A stretch of 64,000 nt of DNA from contig NZ_QXJM01000039.1 of the NCBI RefSeq assembly GCF_003570905.1, positions 1,426,001 to 1,490,000 on the forward strand, in the 5' to 3' direction. The translations under genes and the position numbers were made by a program. Source of the stretch: Cohnella faecalis (GTDB taxonomy: Bacteria > Bacillota > Bacilli > Paenibacillales > Paenibacillaceae). Of the stretch, positions 35,144 to 42,290 are shown in pieces. Under the pieces are notes generated by a model. That model saw nothing but the letters and a program-made list of their open reading frames with translations. It did no database searches and had not been told where the DNA came from. Each line of letters opens with the position of its first letter. Within the stretch, counting starts at the first letter, position 1.

Positions 35144-36271
35144 TTGGCTGTCAGAAAACGGCGAAAGTTTCGTGAAAAACTGGGCGCGTCGGCGTTCAGC
35201 CGAGGAAGCCCGGAAGGCTATCGTCTCGGTTGGGGCCACGGGCATTGGCACGGCCGCTGCGAAACGGTCCTCCGCGATGCGCTGCCCGTTCCCGTGAAAC
35301 GTCCGATTCATGTCATGTTCGTCGCTACCGGCAAAGGATATCCTTATAGTCCGTTGGATGCGGCTCTTCATGAATCGCTGATGGCGGTGACCGAAAAAGT
35401 CACGTATGTGACTCCGCAAGAAGACATAGCCGGCATTGCGGCCTACTCGCGCCCAGATCTTATGTTTGTGCTGGATGGACTGGAAATGCCGATCGAGAAA
35501 GTGCAGGCGGTAAGAGCGTTGAACATACGAACGGCGGTATGGTTTACGGACGATCCCTACTATACCGACGATACGTCCGTTCTGGCTACCTGCTACGACA
35601 TCGTGTTCACGCTGGAAAGGAATTGCGTGGATTTCTACAAGGAGCGGGGCTGCTCCCATGTCCACTATTTGCCGATGGGCGTATTTCCGGGTCATTTTCG
35701 GCCGCGCAATCCGCCAATGTCCGAACGCTGCGATATCCGCTTCATCGGGACGGCTTTTTGGAATCGCGTGAATTGGCTGCACGAGACGCTTCCTCTTATT
35801 GAGCATCGAAACGTCAAGGTGTCCGGGTTATGGTGGGATCGCCTGCCGGACTATTCGCGGTGGCAATCGAAGATCGAGCTGGACAAATGGATGGAACCGG
35901 GGGAGACGGCTCAACAGTACAACGCCAGCAGAATCGTGCTCAATTCCCATAGGGCGTATGACGACGACACGGTTAACCGCAGTCAAATCAAGGTGCCGCC
36001 CGCATCGCCAAACCCTCGAATGTTCGAAATTGCGGCGTGCGGTACGCTCCAACTAACGGATTGGCGCGAAGATATTTCGTTGTACTATGCTCCGGGCCTC
36101 GAAATCGTCACGTACGATTCCCCGCAAGACTTGGCAGAGAAGGCGAAATATTATTTGGAGAACGAAGAAGAACGGCAGCAAATTGCGCTGCGCGCCTTGT
36201 ATCGGACGATGAAGGAGCATACGTACGTCTCCCGTTTTCATCAATTGCTGGATATGGCTTTTGCGCCTTGA
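35144..36271 (+). CDS. CgeB-family glycosyltransferase with basic Gly/Tyr N-terminal tag
   Basis: The 375-residue protein starts at TTG 35144 behind GGAGG/AGGAG. The tag is MAVRKRRKFREKLG followed by SPEGYRLGWGHGHWHGR. The CgeB-type GT-B fold follows: VMFVATGKGYPYSPLD, RTAVWFTDDPYY, CYDIVFTLERNCVDFYKERGC, LPMGVFPGHF and the donor-side PNPRMFEIAACGTLQLTD. CgeB of Bacillus is a late-sporulation glycosyltransferase acting on the spore surface. Its location right after the large surface protein, together with the shared tag, argues for the same coat-modifying role here (inference). Confidence 0.85.
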   Translation: MAVRKRRKFREKLGASAFSRGSPEGYRLGWGHGHWHGRCETVLRDALPVPVKRPIHVMFVATGKGYPYSPLDAALHESLMAVTEKVTYVTPQEDIAGIAAYSRPDLMFVLDGLEMPIEKVQAVRALNIRTAVWFTDDPYYTDDTSVLATCYDIVFTLERNCVDFYKERGCSHVHYLPMGVFPGHFRPRNPPMSERCDIRFIGTAFWNRVNWLHETLPLIEHRNVKVSGLWWDRLPDYSRWQSKIELDKWMEPGETAQQYNASRIVLNSHRAYDDDTVNRSQIKVPPASPNPRMFEIAACGTLQLTDWREDISLYYAPGLEIVTYDSPQDLAEKAKYYLENEEERQQIALRALYRTMKEHTYVSRFHQLLDMAFAP

Positions 36272-36321
36272 TAGCGCCTTGCTATCCTGGTAGCTTCATT
36301 CGATAAAATGGGGGAAGGATC

Positions 36322-37887
36322 ATGAGCGATTCCAGGCCGAAGCTGCTCCTGTTTTCCCACCTCTGCAGCCCTGTGAACGTTACCGGTGCGGAAAAAGTGT
36401 TGCTCTTATTCGTACGCGAGCTGATGCGCCGATTCCATTGCGTATTGGTCGTACCGCAGGAAGGAGCGCTTTCCGAACAAGCGAGAGGCATCGGCATCCG
36501 CGTCATCGTCATGGACCTTCCCCGATGCCCGTCGATCTACGATGCCCCTCCTTCCACCAGGGAAGAGGCCGATTCGCTAGTCAGGCATCCTTCATGGGCC
36601 GGGCTTTTGTCGATGATGGCATGGGAGAACCCTTCGTATATTTGGGTGAATACATGCGTTCATTTGATGCCTGCGATGGCAGCCAAATGTTTGGGTATTC
36701 CGGTCGTTTGGAATATTCATGAGACTATTACGGACACTCCTAACAGGCAGACGTCCGCCGATTTGATCACGGCCCACGCCGATATTATTGCTGGAGTATC
36801 CGATACGGTGCTTTCTCCGCTCAAAGGCTCCGGTTCGCCCTCCATGATTTGGTTTCCGCCCTTTCTGTACCGGGAGGAGCTGCTCCCTGCCGGATGGGCG
36901 ATCAAGCGGGCTCGATTTCGCACTAATCTCGGATGGTCGGAAGAGCACCGCGTTGCCGGTGTGATGGCCGCTCATTTCCAGCCTTTCAAAGGGCTGGAGC
37001 CGTTCGTGAGCTCGATGCTGAAGGTTGCAGAGTCGATTCCCCATGCCCGATTTCTTATAGCGGGCAACCCGATCGATCAAGCTCATTACGAGGCTTGCCG
37101 TCAAGCGGTCGCACATTCGGGCATGTCCGATCGGTTCGCTTGGCTGGGGTATGTCGAGAACGTACACGAGATTATTCCGGCTGTCGACGCGATTGTCGTT
37201 CCGAGTCTTGTAGCGGAAGGCTTTGGGATGACGGCGCTGGAAGGGATGTTCTTCGAAAAGCCGGTTGTTGCGTTTGCTTCCGGGGGTTTGACGGAATTGA
37301 TGTCGACAACCGGCAATGCCGAATTACTCGTACCGGTCGGAGATACGGAAGCACTTGCCGAGCGTGTCCGAACGCTGTTTGCAGACGAAGGCAGGCTCCG
37401 TCTTATCGGGCTGCGATGCTCCGAGGAAGCGGAGAGACAGTTTGGTGCGGATGCGTTCCGCGCCAGAGTCGATTCGCTGATCGCCATGCTTCCGCCGGCT
37501 CGGCCGTTTCCGCCTTCTTTTTTAATTCGGGGCTCCGGGCCTACGATCTATTTGCTGGAAAACGGAAAAAAATGTCCTTTTCAATCCGTGCACGACTTTC
37601 GCAGCTCCGGATACTCATTTAATCAAGTCGTCGTCGTTAACGATGATTTGCTGAACCGAATAGAGATGGGAAGTCCGATCGGCGTCGTCGCGAGGCGGCC
37701 GCGTCGTCAAGGAAGGGCAAAGCCGCGAAGACGGTTATGCCGTTCACGACCGGGACGGCGCTGCCGCAGAGCGGCAACCGGGAAAAGTCGGCGCCGCTCC
37801 AGCGTCCGCAGCCGAAGAGGACGGGGGCAAGGACGGAGAAAATCGATTGTTCGGCGCCGTTCCAAGAGCCGGAAGAAAACAACTTAA
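36322..37887 (+). CDS. GT4 glycosyltransferase with Arg-rich C-terminal tail
   Basis: The 521-residue GT-B enzyme has TGAEKVLLLFVRELMRRFHC, VWNIHETITD, the inter-domain MAAHFQPFKGLEPFVSSML and WLGYVENVHEI. The donor motif is SLVAEGFGMTALEGMFFEKPVVAFASGG. After ~residue 400 comes a small extra region (PTIYLLENGKKCPFQSVHDF), then a ~70-residue tail of almost pure R/S/K/G. The tail resembles the basic segments of other proteins in this cluster but sits at the C-terminus. All three frames are open there, so the tail could be partly frame-dependent. AAGG at 36314-36317 precedes the ATG at 36322. Confidence 0.8.
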   Translation: MSDSRPKLLLFSHLCSPVNVTGAEKVLLLFVRELMRRFHCVLVVPQEGALSEQARGIGIRVIVMDLPRCPSIYDAPPSTREEADSLVRHPSWAGLLSMMAWENPSYIWVNTCVHLMPAMAAKCLGIPVVWNIHETITDTPNRQTSADLITAHADIIAGVSDTVLSPLKGSGSPSMIWFPPFLYREELLPAGWAIKRARFRTNLGWSEEHRVAGVMAAHFQPFKGLEPFVSSMLKVAESIPHARFLIAGNPIDQAHYEACRQAVAHSGMSDRFAWLGYVENVHEIIPAVDAIVVPSLVAEGFGMTALEGMFFEKPVVAFASGGLTELMSTTGNAELLVPVGDTEALAERVRTLFADEGRLRLIGLRCSEEAERQFGADAFRARVDSLIAMLPPARPFPPSFLIRGSGPTIYLLENGKKCPFQSVHDFRSSGYSFNQVVVVNDDLLNRIEMGSPIGVVARRPRRQGRAKPRRRLCRSRPGRRCRRAATGKSRRRSSVRSRRGRGQGRRKSIVRRRSKSRKKTT

Positions 37888-38100
37888 TATTGTGCCGCAC
37901 GAAAACCAAGCGCTTTTCGTCATGGACTGGTAGGAGGGCAAGCTTCAAACCGTCGACCTGATCATTTGCGTGTAAAACATGCCGTTAATTATTGAGCATA
38001 ATGCTCAATTCGTAGTATTGCCTGTATTTCGTACCGTTAGTTGGACTTAATATTAAGCTCAACAATAGAAGAACGTTCAAATACCTGCACATATCTCCAC
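37888..38100. other. Gap with an isolated 19-bp palindrome
   Basis: No gene was found. ATTGAGCAT and ATGCTCAAT flank a central A at 37991-38009. A second symmetric stretch, CTTAATATTAAG, lies near 38046. Neither is followed by a T-run, so they look like protein sites or remnants of a repeat rather than terminators. Confidence 0.4.
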
Positions 38101-38168
38101 GGCCCCTAATTAAACTGGAGTCCTGTCCCCCAATTGAATTAGACTATTTATATGGGGAGGCGGACAGT

Positions 38169-38492
38169 ATGCGATTAGGAAAAGTGCTTGAGGAAAAACG
38201 AATGCAGATTGTCAGAGAAGCGCTATCCGGTGTAAAGATTGCGGTATTAGGTCGCAAATATGAAATCCATCCAGAAACGATACGTAACTGGGTAAGAGAG
38301 TACGGCGATAAGGTAGGGCCTGACCAGCTCCCTTCCACAGACGAGCAAATCCAGGAGCTGAAACGGCTCCAAGAAATCGAAGAGAAATACAACCTGGCCT
38401 TAAAGAAGCTTGGCGAAAAAGAACTCGAAAATGAAATTCTCCACGAGCTTCTAAAAAAGAAGAACCCCGCTTATCTGAAAAATTCGAAGTAG
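38169..38492 (+). CDS. IS3-family transposase OrfA
   Basis: The 107-residue protein has an HTH (GVKIAVLGRKYEIHPETIRNWVREYG) and a leucine-zipper-like coiled coil (DEQIQELKRLQEIEEKYNLALKKLGEKE). This is the DNA-binding subunit of IS3 transposases. The A6G run at 38453-38459, in codons for LLKKK, is the expected -1 slippage site for making the OrfAB fusion. Confidence 0.9.
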   Translation: MRLGKVLEEKRMQIVREALSGVKIAVLGRKYEIHPETIRNWVREYGDKVGPDQLPSTDEQIQELKRLQEIEEKYNLALKKLGEKELENEILHELLKKKNPAYLKNSK

Positions 38493-39433
38493 CCGACCAG
38501 TTTATTAAGCGGGGCGAAAAGACAGCACTGGTCCTACGCATTCTGGATGTAGCAGAATCGTCCTACTACGCGCGTAAAAAACGAAGCCATACACCAAACA
38601 CAGATGCGGGCAACCGGTCCACCGATCGTGGCAGAGGTCGCCCATTCCCCGGTTTCTCCCTCACGACGACGGGAGAACGGGTAAGCGATGAGCAGATTCG
38701 GGAATGGCTGCTTGAACTCGTAGAGGGCGAAGAGCACGTGTACGGCTACAAGTTGCTGGCACAGTGCTTACGAAACGAATGCGATCTGATCTTGAATAAG
38801 AAGAAAGCGCATCGGCTTTGTCAAGAGATCGGTATCTTGCAGGAGCAACGAAAACGGAAAGTAAAGCACCCAAGAAGACTTGCAAGGAACCACCTGATCA
38901 CAGGCCCGAACCAGCTGTGGCAGGCGGATATTAAGTATGGCTATGTGGCTGGGCGGGAACGATTCTTTTTCGTAGCCACCATTATTGACGTGTTCGATCG
39001 GGTAGCTGTCGGCCAGTACAGAGGACATGTGTGTGAAGCGAAGCATGTGGTTCAGACGCTAGTGACAGCCTTACGCCAGCGTGTCGGCGAAACAGGACCA
39101 TTCCCTATTGTGCGCACCGACAACGGGCCTCAATTCGTCAGTACGCTATTTGGAGATACATGCGAAGCCTTCGATATTACGCACGAGAGAATCCCACCTC
39201 GTACACCAAACATGAACGCCTATATCGAGTCTTTTCACAGCGTGCTCGAAGACAACCTGTTCTCCAAAGCAGTCTTCATGACCTTTGAAGAGGCGTACGC
39301 TGCACTTGATACGTACATGGACTTCTACAACAACCGGCGGATGCATGGAAGCTTAAAACGTATGCCACCAGAAGAATTTTCGAAGTGGGTTATGCAGCTT
39401 GAAGACCGCACACCATTTTACAGAGCTGTGTAA
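38460..39433 (+). CDS. IS3-family transposase OrfB (DDE integrase domain), made by -1 frameshift
   Basis: This frame is -1 relative to OrfA and opens at the A6G run, reading PRLSEKFEVADQF and on. It carries the rve-type catalytic core: Asp in QLWQADIKYGYV, Asp in IVRTDNGPQFVS and Glu in MNAYIESFHSVLE. The end is FYNNRRMHGSLKRMPPEEF. It has no good independent start, so it is most likely produced as OrfAB. A GTG at 38738 would lose the N-terminal part. All three acidic residues are present, so the enzyme may be active. Confidence 0.85.
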
Positions 39434-39503
39434 AAGCATGATAAACAGAACTAGGCTACGCGTGCGCCTTTTTATGTGGGGCTGACTCCAGAATTAAGGG
39501 GCC

Positions 39504-39730
39504 TAGCCGATATTACATCTAACGGCTGTAAAAGCGGTTGTCGAAGCAAGTTACCTGTATGAAATGCATCTATTTACAGCCGATGGTCATAAATTTCGCA
39601 GAATTGAGCGAATGTGCCATCGCAGCAAATGCAGCCATCCTAACAAAAGCGGCATCCACTAAATTCCTGAGCTAATTGCATACCGCAAAAATAGGTTGAG
39701 CAGGCTTTCGCGCCGCTCAACCTTCCTTTG
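39504..39730. other. Gap with inverted repeat; no gene
   Basis: CGGCTGTAAA at 39523-39532 is inverted as TTTACAGCCG at 39573-39582, about 50 bases apart. No plausible small gene was found on either strand. The right end holds the fabH terminator. Confidence 0.4.
39684..39723 (-). terminator. fabH terminator
   Basis: Read on the minus strand, AGGTTGAGC pairs with GCTCAACCT (39715-39723 with 39693-39701) and is followed by a T-rich run (39684-39692). It lies 8 bases after the fabH stop. Confidence 0.8.
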
Positions 39731-40729
39731 TTAGCCGCCGATCGTCCATCTCAAGAGCAGTCCGGCTTGAGTTAAGCCGGCGCCGAAGCCGTACAGCGCG
39801 AGCAGGTGACCGGGCTGCAGGCGACCGTCCCGTACGGCGGCATCCAGCGCAAGAGGGATGGAGGCTGCCGACGTATTGCCGTTCCGGATGACGCTCTCCA
39901 GCGCTCTCTCGGAAGGAAGCGACAACCGCTCGCAAATCGCTTCGATCATACGCAGATTTGCGCTATGCGGGACAAGCCAGTCGAGCTGCTGCAAGCTAAC
40001 GCCGGCTTGATCGAGCAAGCTTTGAACGCCTTGCGGGACTTGGGTTACAGCCCATTTGTACACTTCGCGGCCGTTTTGTACCATATGTCCTTCTCCGGCC
40101 AATGCTTCTCCGTCGAGACGGTCTGACAATCCCGAACAGTAGACATGTTTGCCGCCGCTGCCGTCCGTTCGGGCATAAGAAGCGAGGAACGCTCCATTCT
40201 CCAAGGCCGAACCGGCCTCGACCAGAACGGCGCCCGCGCCGTCGCCGAGCAAAATGCAGGTGGACCTGTCGCTGTAATCCGTAATTTTCGTCAGCGTCTC
40301 TGCGCCGATAACAAGAACTTTGCGGTTCGCGCCGGAGAGGAGCAAGCCGTTAGCAAGCTGCAACGCGGCGACGAATCCGGCGCAAGCGGCGTTCAAATCA
40401 ATTGCCAGCCCAGCGTTCATTCCGAAAGCGTGCTGGATGCGGGAAGCCACGGAAGGGAATGGCATATCCGGCGTCGTCGTAGCCACGATAATTCCGTCCA
40501 CGCCTTGTATGTCGATCCGGTAACGGTCGATCAGATCCCGTACGGCAGCAATAGCCAAATGGCTCGTGAACTCGTCATCGGCGGCACGGTGACGCTTCTG
40601 AATACCGGTGCGGCGCACGATCCATTCGTCGTTCGTATCGACCATTCGTTCCAAATCTTCATTCGTAATAACGGCGGAAGGCACGAAGCTCCCGATAGCC
40701 GTTATGGTGGAATTGGACTGCAAGGGCAT
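39731..40729 (-). CDS. fabH: Beta-ketoacyl-ACP synthase III
   Basis: The 332-residue thiolase-fold enzyme condenses acyl-CoA with malonyl-ACP to start fatty-acid synthesis. The triad is visible: Cys in NAACAGFVAAL (~115), His in VPHSANLRMIEA (~252) and Asn in NGNTSAASIPLAL (~282). DEWIVRRTGIQKRH near the N-terminus is typical. In branched-chain-lipid Firmicutes it sets the iso/anteiso primer. It is alone, not next to fabF, so it may be one of two fabH copies. A FapR-like box directly upstream indicates control by malonyl-CoA level. Confidence 0.95.
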   Translation of the reverse strand: MPLQSNSTITAIGSFVPSAVITNEDLERMVDTNDEWIVRRTGIQKRHRAADDEFTSHLAIAAVRDLIDRYRIDIQGVDGIIVATTTPDMPFPSVASRIQHAFGMNAGLAIDLNAACAGFVAALQLANGLLLSGANRKVLVIGAETLTKITDYSDRSTCILLGDGAGAVLVEAGSALENGAFLASYARTDGSGGKHVYCSGLSDRLDGEALAGEGHMVQNGREVYKWAVTQVPQGVQSLLDQAGVSLQQLDWLVPHSANLRMIEAICERLSLPSERALESVIRNGNTSAASIPLALDAAVRDGRLQPGHLLALYGFGAGLTQAGLLLRWTIGG

Positions 40730-40753
40730 ATGAGCTCGCTCCTTATCATTAGG

Positions 40754-40774
40754 TATTAGTACCAGATGCTAGTA
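40754..40774. promoter_or_regulatory. FapR-like operator at fabH
   Basis: TTAGTACCAGATGCTAG sits 27-45 bases upstream of the fabH start. It closely follows the FapR box, whose symmetric half-sites are TTAGTACC and a matching CTAA/CTAG arm. FapR represses lipid-synthesis genes in Bacillus and is released by malonyl-CoA. The match is by eye. Confidence 0.65.
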
Positions 40775-40928
40775 TCGATTTACGCTCATCTTACTCTCCG
40801 CCATTTGCGCTGTCAATAGTCATTACCCTCCATCGTCCGTATTGCTCGAAAGTCGTATAAAAATAGCTTGTTTCGAGCAATCTATGCCATGGCGGACACC
40901 GCCGAGCTTCGCAAAAGGAGGAGTTCGA

Positions 40929-41528
40929 GTGCGTAAAGGATCAGTTGTTTCTTCCATTCTACTCTCATCGACGCTTGCGTTGTCGCTCACGGGCTGCATG
41001 GAGAAGACAGGAGACGTCGGCAACAAAAACATTCGTACGAATAACGTCAAACGGTACGATGTAAGCAATCGTTATTACCAGAATGAATCGAACCGCATGT
41101 ACTTGGCCGACGATCAGGCTAACGAAATGAACCGGGTCAGCGGCCGTGGTCTTGGCAACAATAACGTCGTCGGCATGCATGCCAACTCGAATCTGGAGCT
41201 TAGCGACGCGGTTGCGAACAAAGTGGCTACCATTCCCGGGATCGACAAAGCTTACGTTATGATTACGAACCGGAACGCTTATGTCGGCGTCACTCAAAAA
41301 GCGCACGGCAAAGGAGCGGTCATGGATCAGGCATTAAAGGACAAAATTGCCGATCATGTCCGGACGGTATCTCCAACGACCGACAATGTGTACGTTTCGG
41401 CTAATCCCGATTTTATGGGACGAATGGAAAATTACGCAGCCGAAGTAAGGCAAGGCCATCCGATTCAAGGGTTCATTACCGAATTCAATGCGTTAGTGGA
41501 ACGGATATTCCCGGCTAACAGCAAATGA
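40929..41528 (+). CDS. YhcN/YlaJ-family sporulation lipoprotein
   Basis: It starts at GTG 40929, 5 bases after AAAGGAGGAG. The 199-residue product has a lipobox (LALSLTGC, lipid on Cys ~23), an Asn/Arg-rich linker and the YhcN/YlaJ domain. The latter is VANKVATIPGIDKAYVMITNRNAYVGV followed by KDKIADHVRTVSPTTDNVYVSANPDF. Family members are forespore-membrane or spore-cortex lipoproteins that affect germination. The C-terminal part (YAAEVRQGHPIQGFITEFNALVERIFP) matches family usage. A terminator follows at 41562. Confidence 0.9.
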   Translation: MRKGSVVSSILLSSTLALSLTGCMEKTGDVGNKNIRTNNVKRYDVSNRYYQNESNRMYLADDQANEMNRVSGRGLGNNNVVGMHANSNLELSDAVANKVATIPGIDKAYVMITNRNAYVGVTQKAHGKGAVMDQALKDKIADHVRTVSPTTDNVYVSANPDFMGRMENYAAEVRQGHPIQGFITEFNALVERIFPANSK

Positions 41529-41561
41529 CGACAAATTCTAATGAGATATTTTCAACATGAA

Positions 41562-41603
41562 AGCCGTTTCCGCAGACGACAGTCTAAGCGGAAACGGCTT
41601 TTT
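41562..41603 (+). terminator. Terminator of the sporulation lipoprotein gene
   Basis: AGCCGTTTCCGC at 41562-41573 pairs perfectly with GCGGAAACGGCT at 41588-41599, followed by a short T-run. Confidence 0.85.
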
Positions 41604-41612
41604 CGCGAAGGC

Positions 41613-41629
41613 GACACACCTTGAAAGGC
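41613..41629 (+). repeat. 17-bp copy of the gerE start region
   Basis: GACACACCTTGAAAGGC occurs here and again at 41766-41782, where it contains the gerE TTG start. The upstream copy would open only a ~24-codon peptide and lacks the GGAGG site that the real start has. Confidence 0.6.
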
Positions 41630-41683
41630 TGCAACCGTGTCAGATTTTTCAATCGCAATAGCCCAATTTCCCTCGTCCTTCGC

Positions 41684-41711
41684 ACCAGAGAATAACCCCT
41701 TTCATATGATA
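41684..41711 (+). promoter_or_regulatory. Sigma-K-type promoter of gerE
   Basis: AC at 41684-41685, 17 bases, then CATATGATA at 41703-41711. gerE is a known sigma-K gene in Bacillus. The spacing and -10 box are identical to those before the giant repeat gene (12461-12488). Confidence 0.7.
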
Positions 41712-41773
41712 AAGTTGACTGTATCCCTTGACTTTGTAACAATCTAATCCCGGGCAAGGAGGGGTGACACACC

Positions 41774-41989
41774 TTGAAAGGCAGCGACCACAAAAGCAAA
41801 TTCCTTCTCACGAATCGGGAACGCGAAGTTTTCGAACTTCTTGTGCAGGATAAGACGACTCGGGACATTGCGCAACAGCTTTTTATTAGCGAGAAAACAG
41901 TCAGAAATCATATTTCGAATGTGATGCAAAAGTTAAATGTTAAAGGTCGTTCGCAAGCGGTTGTCGAGCTTATCAAGCTCGGGAGTTAG
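41774..41989 (+). CDS. gerE: Spore coat transcription regulator GerE
   Basis: The 71-residue LuxR-type HTH protein contains LLTNREREVFELLVQDKTTRDIA, FISEKTVRNHISNVMQKLNVKGRSQAVVEL, nearly the whole of Bacillus GerE (74 residues). GerE is the last mother-cell regulator. It acts with sigma-K to switch coat and surface genes on or off. The TTG start at 41774 follows AAGGAGGGG. The nearby coat-like glycosyltransferase cluster and its sigma-K-type promoter make it the likely co-regulator of that cluster (inference). Confidence 0.95.
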   Translation: MKGSDHKSKFLLTNREREVFELLVQDKTTRDIAQQLFISEKTVRNHISNVMQKLNVKGRSQAVVELIKLGS

Positions 41990-41993
41990 TCAT

Positions 41994-42143
41994 TTGAAAT
42001 CATTGCGTACTTTGGTTAGCCTTCTTGCTATGCTTCCACTGTGGGGAGCTGCGCCGGAAGGCTTCTTGACGTTGATCCGCGGCCCGTCTGTACTGACGAA
42101 TGTAACGGCTGCTGCGGGCGACAGCCAAGGGCTCTCTACATAG
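41994..42143 (+). CDS. Putative 49-residue secreted or membrane peptide
   Basis: TTG 41994 lies ~9 bases after GGGAG, a site formed by the last gerE codons. The product MKSLRTLVSLLAMLPLWGAA starts like a signal or single membrane segment and ends in ~28 polar and neutral residues (AAAGDSQGLST). Its frame and position, 5 bases after gerE, suggest co-transcription late in sporulation. It may equally be chance. No homologue comes to mind. Confidence 0.35.
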   Translation: MKSLRTLVSLLAMLPLWGAAPEGFLTLIRGPSVLTNVTAAAGDSQGLST

Positions 42144-42290
42144 CTCAGAATACGGGTGTGCGTCAAACGACGACTTTTTTGGTGTACAGAGCTTCTATTT
42201 CCCGGGAAAATATGAGAAAATCCATAGCAAATCGACAAACCGGCCGTTCCATGACGGGTTCGTTAATGCGCATTAAGAAGGAGACACAAT

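Larger units (their letters stand above)
38101..39503. mobile_element. IS3-family insertion sequence
   Basis: Outer sequences GGCCCCTAATT...CTGGAGTC at 38101-38121 and, inverted, GGCCCCTTAATTCTGGAGTC at 39503-39484 bracket the two transposase frames. They set the outer limits, but I cannot fix the exact ends. No clean short target duplication is visible. The element lies between the spore-glycan cluster and housekeeping fabH. Confidence 0.75.

Noticed and set aside
38738..39433. IS3 OrfB as a separate gene starting at GTG 38738
   Set aside because: The frame is open back to the A6G slippage run in OrfA and the upstream part belongs to the transposase, so an OrfAB fusion is the better reading.
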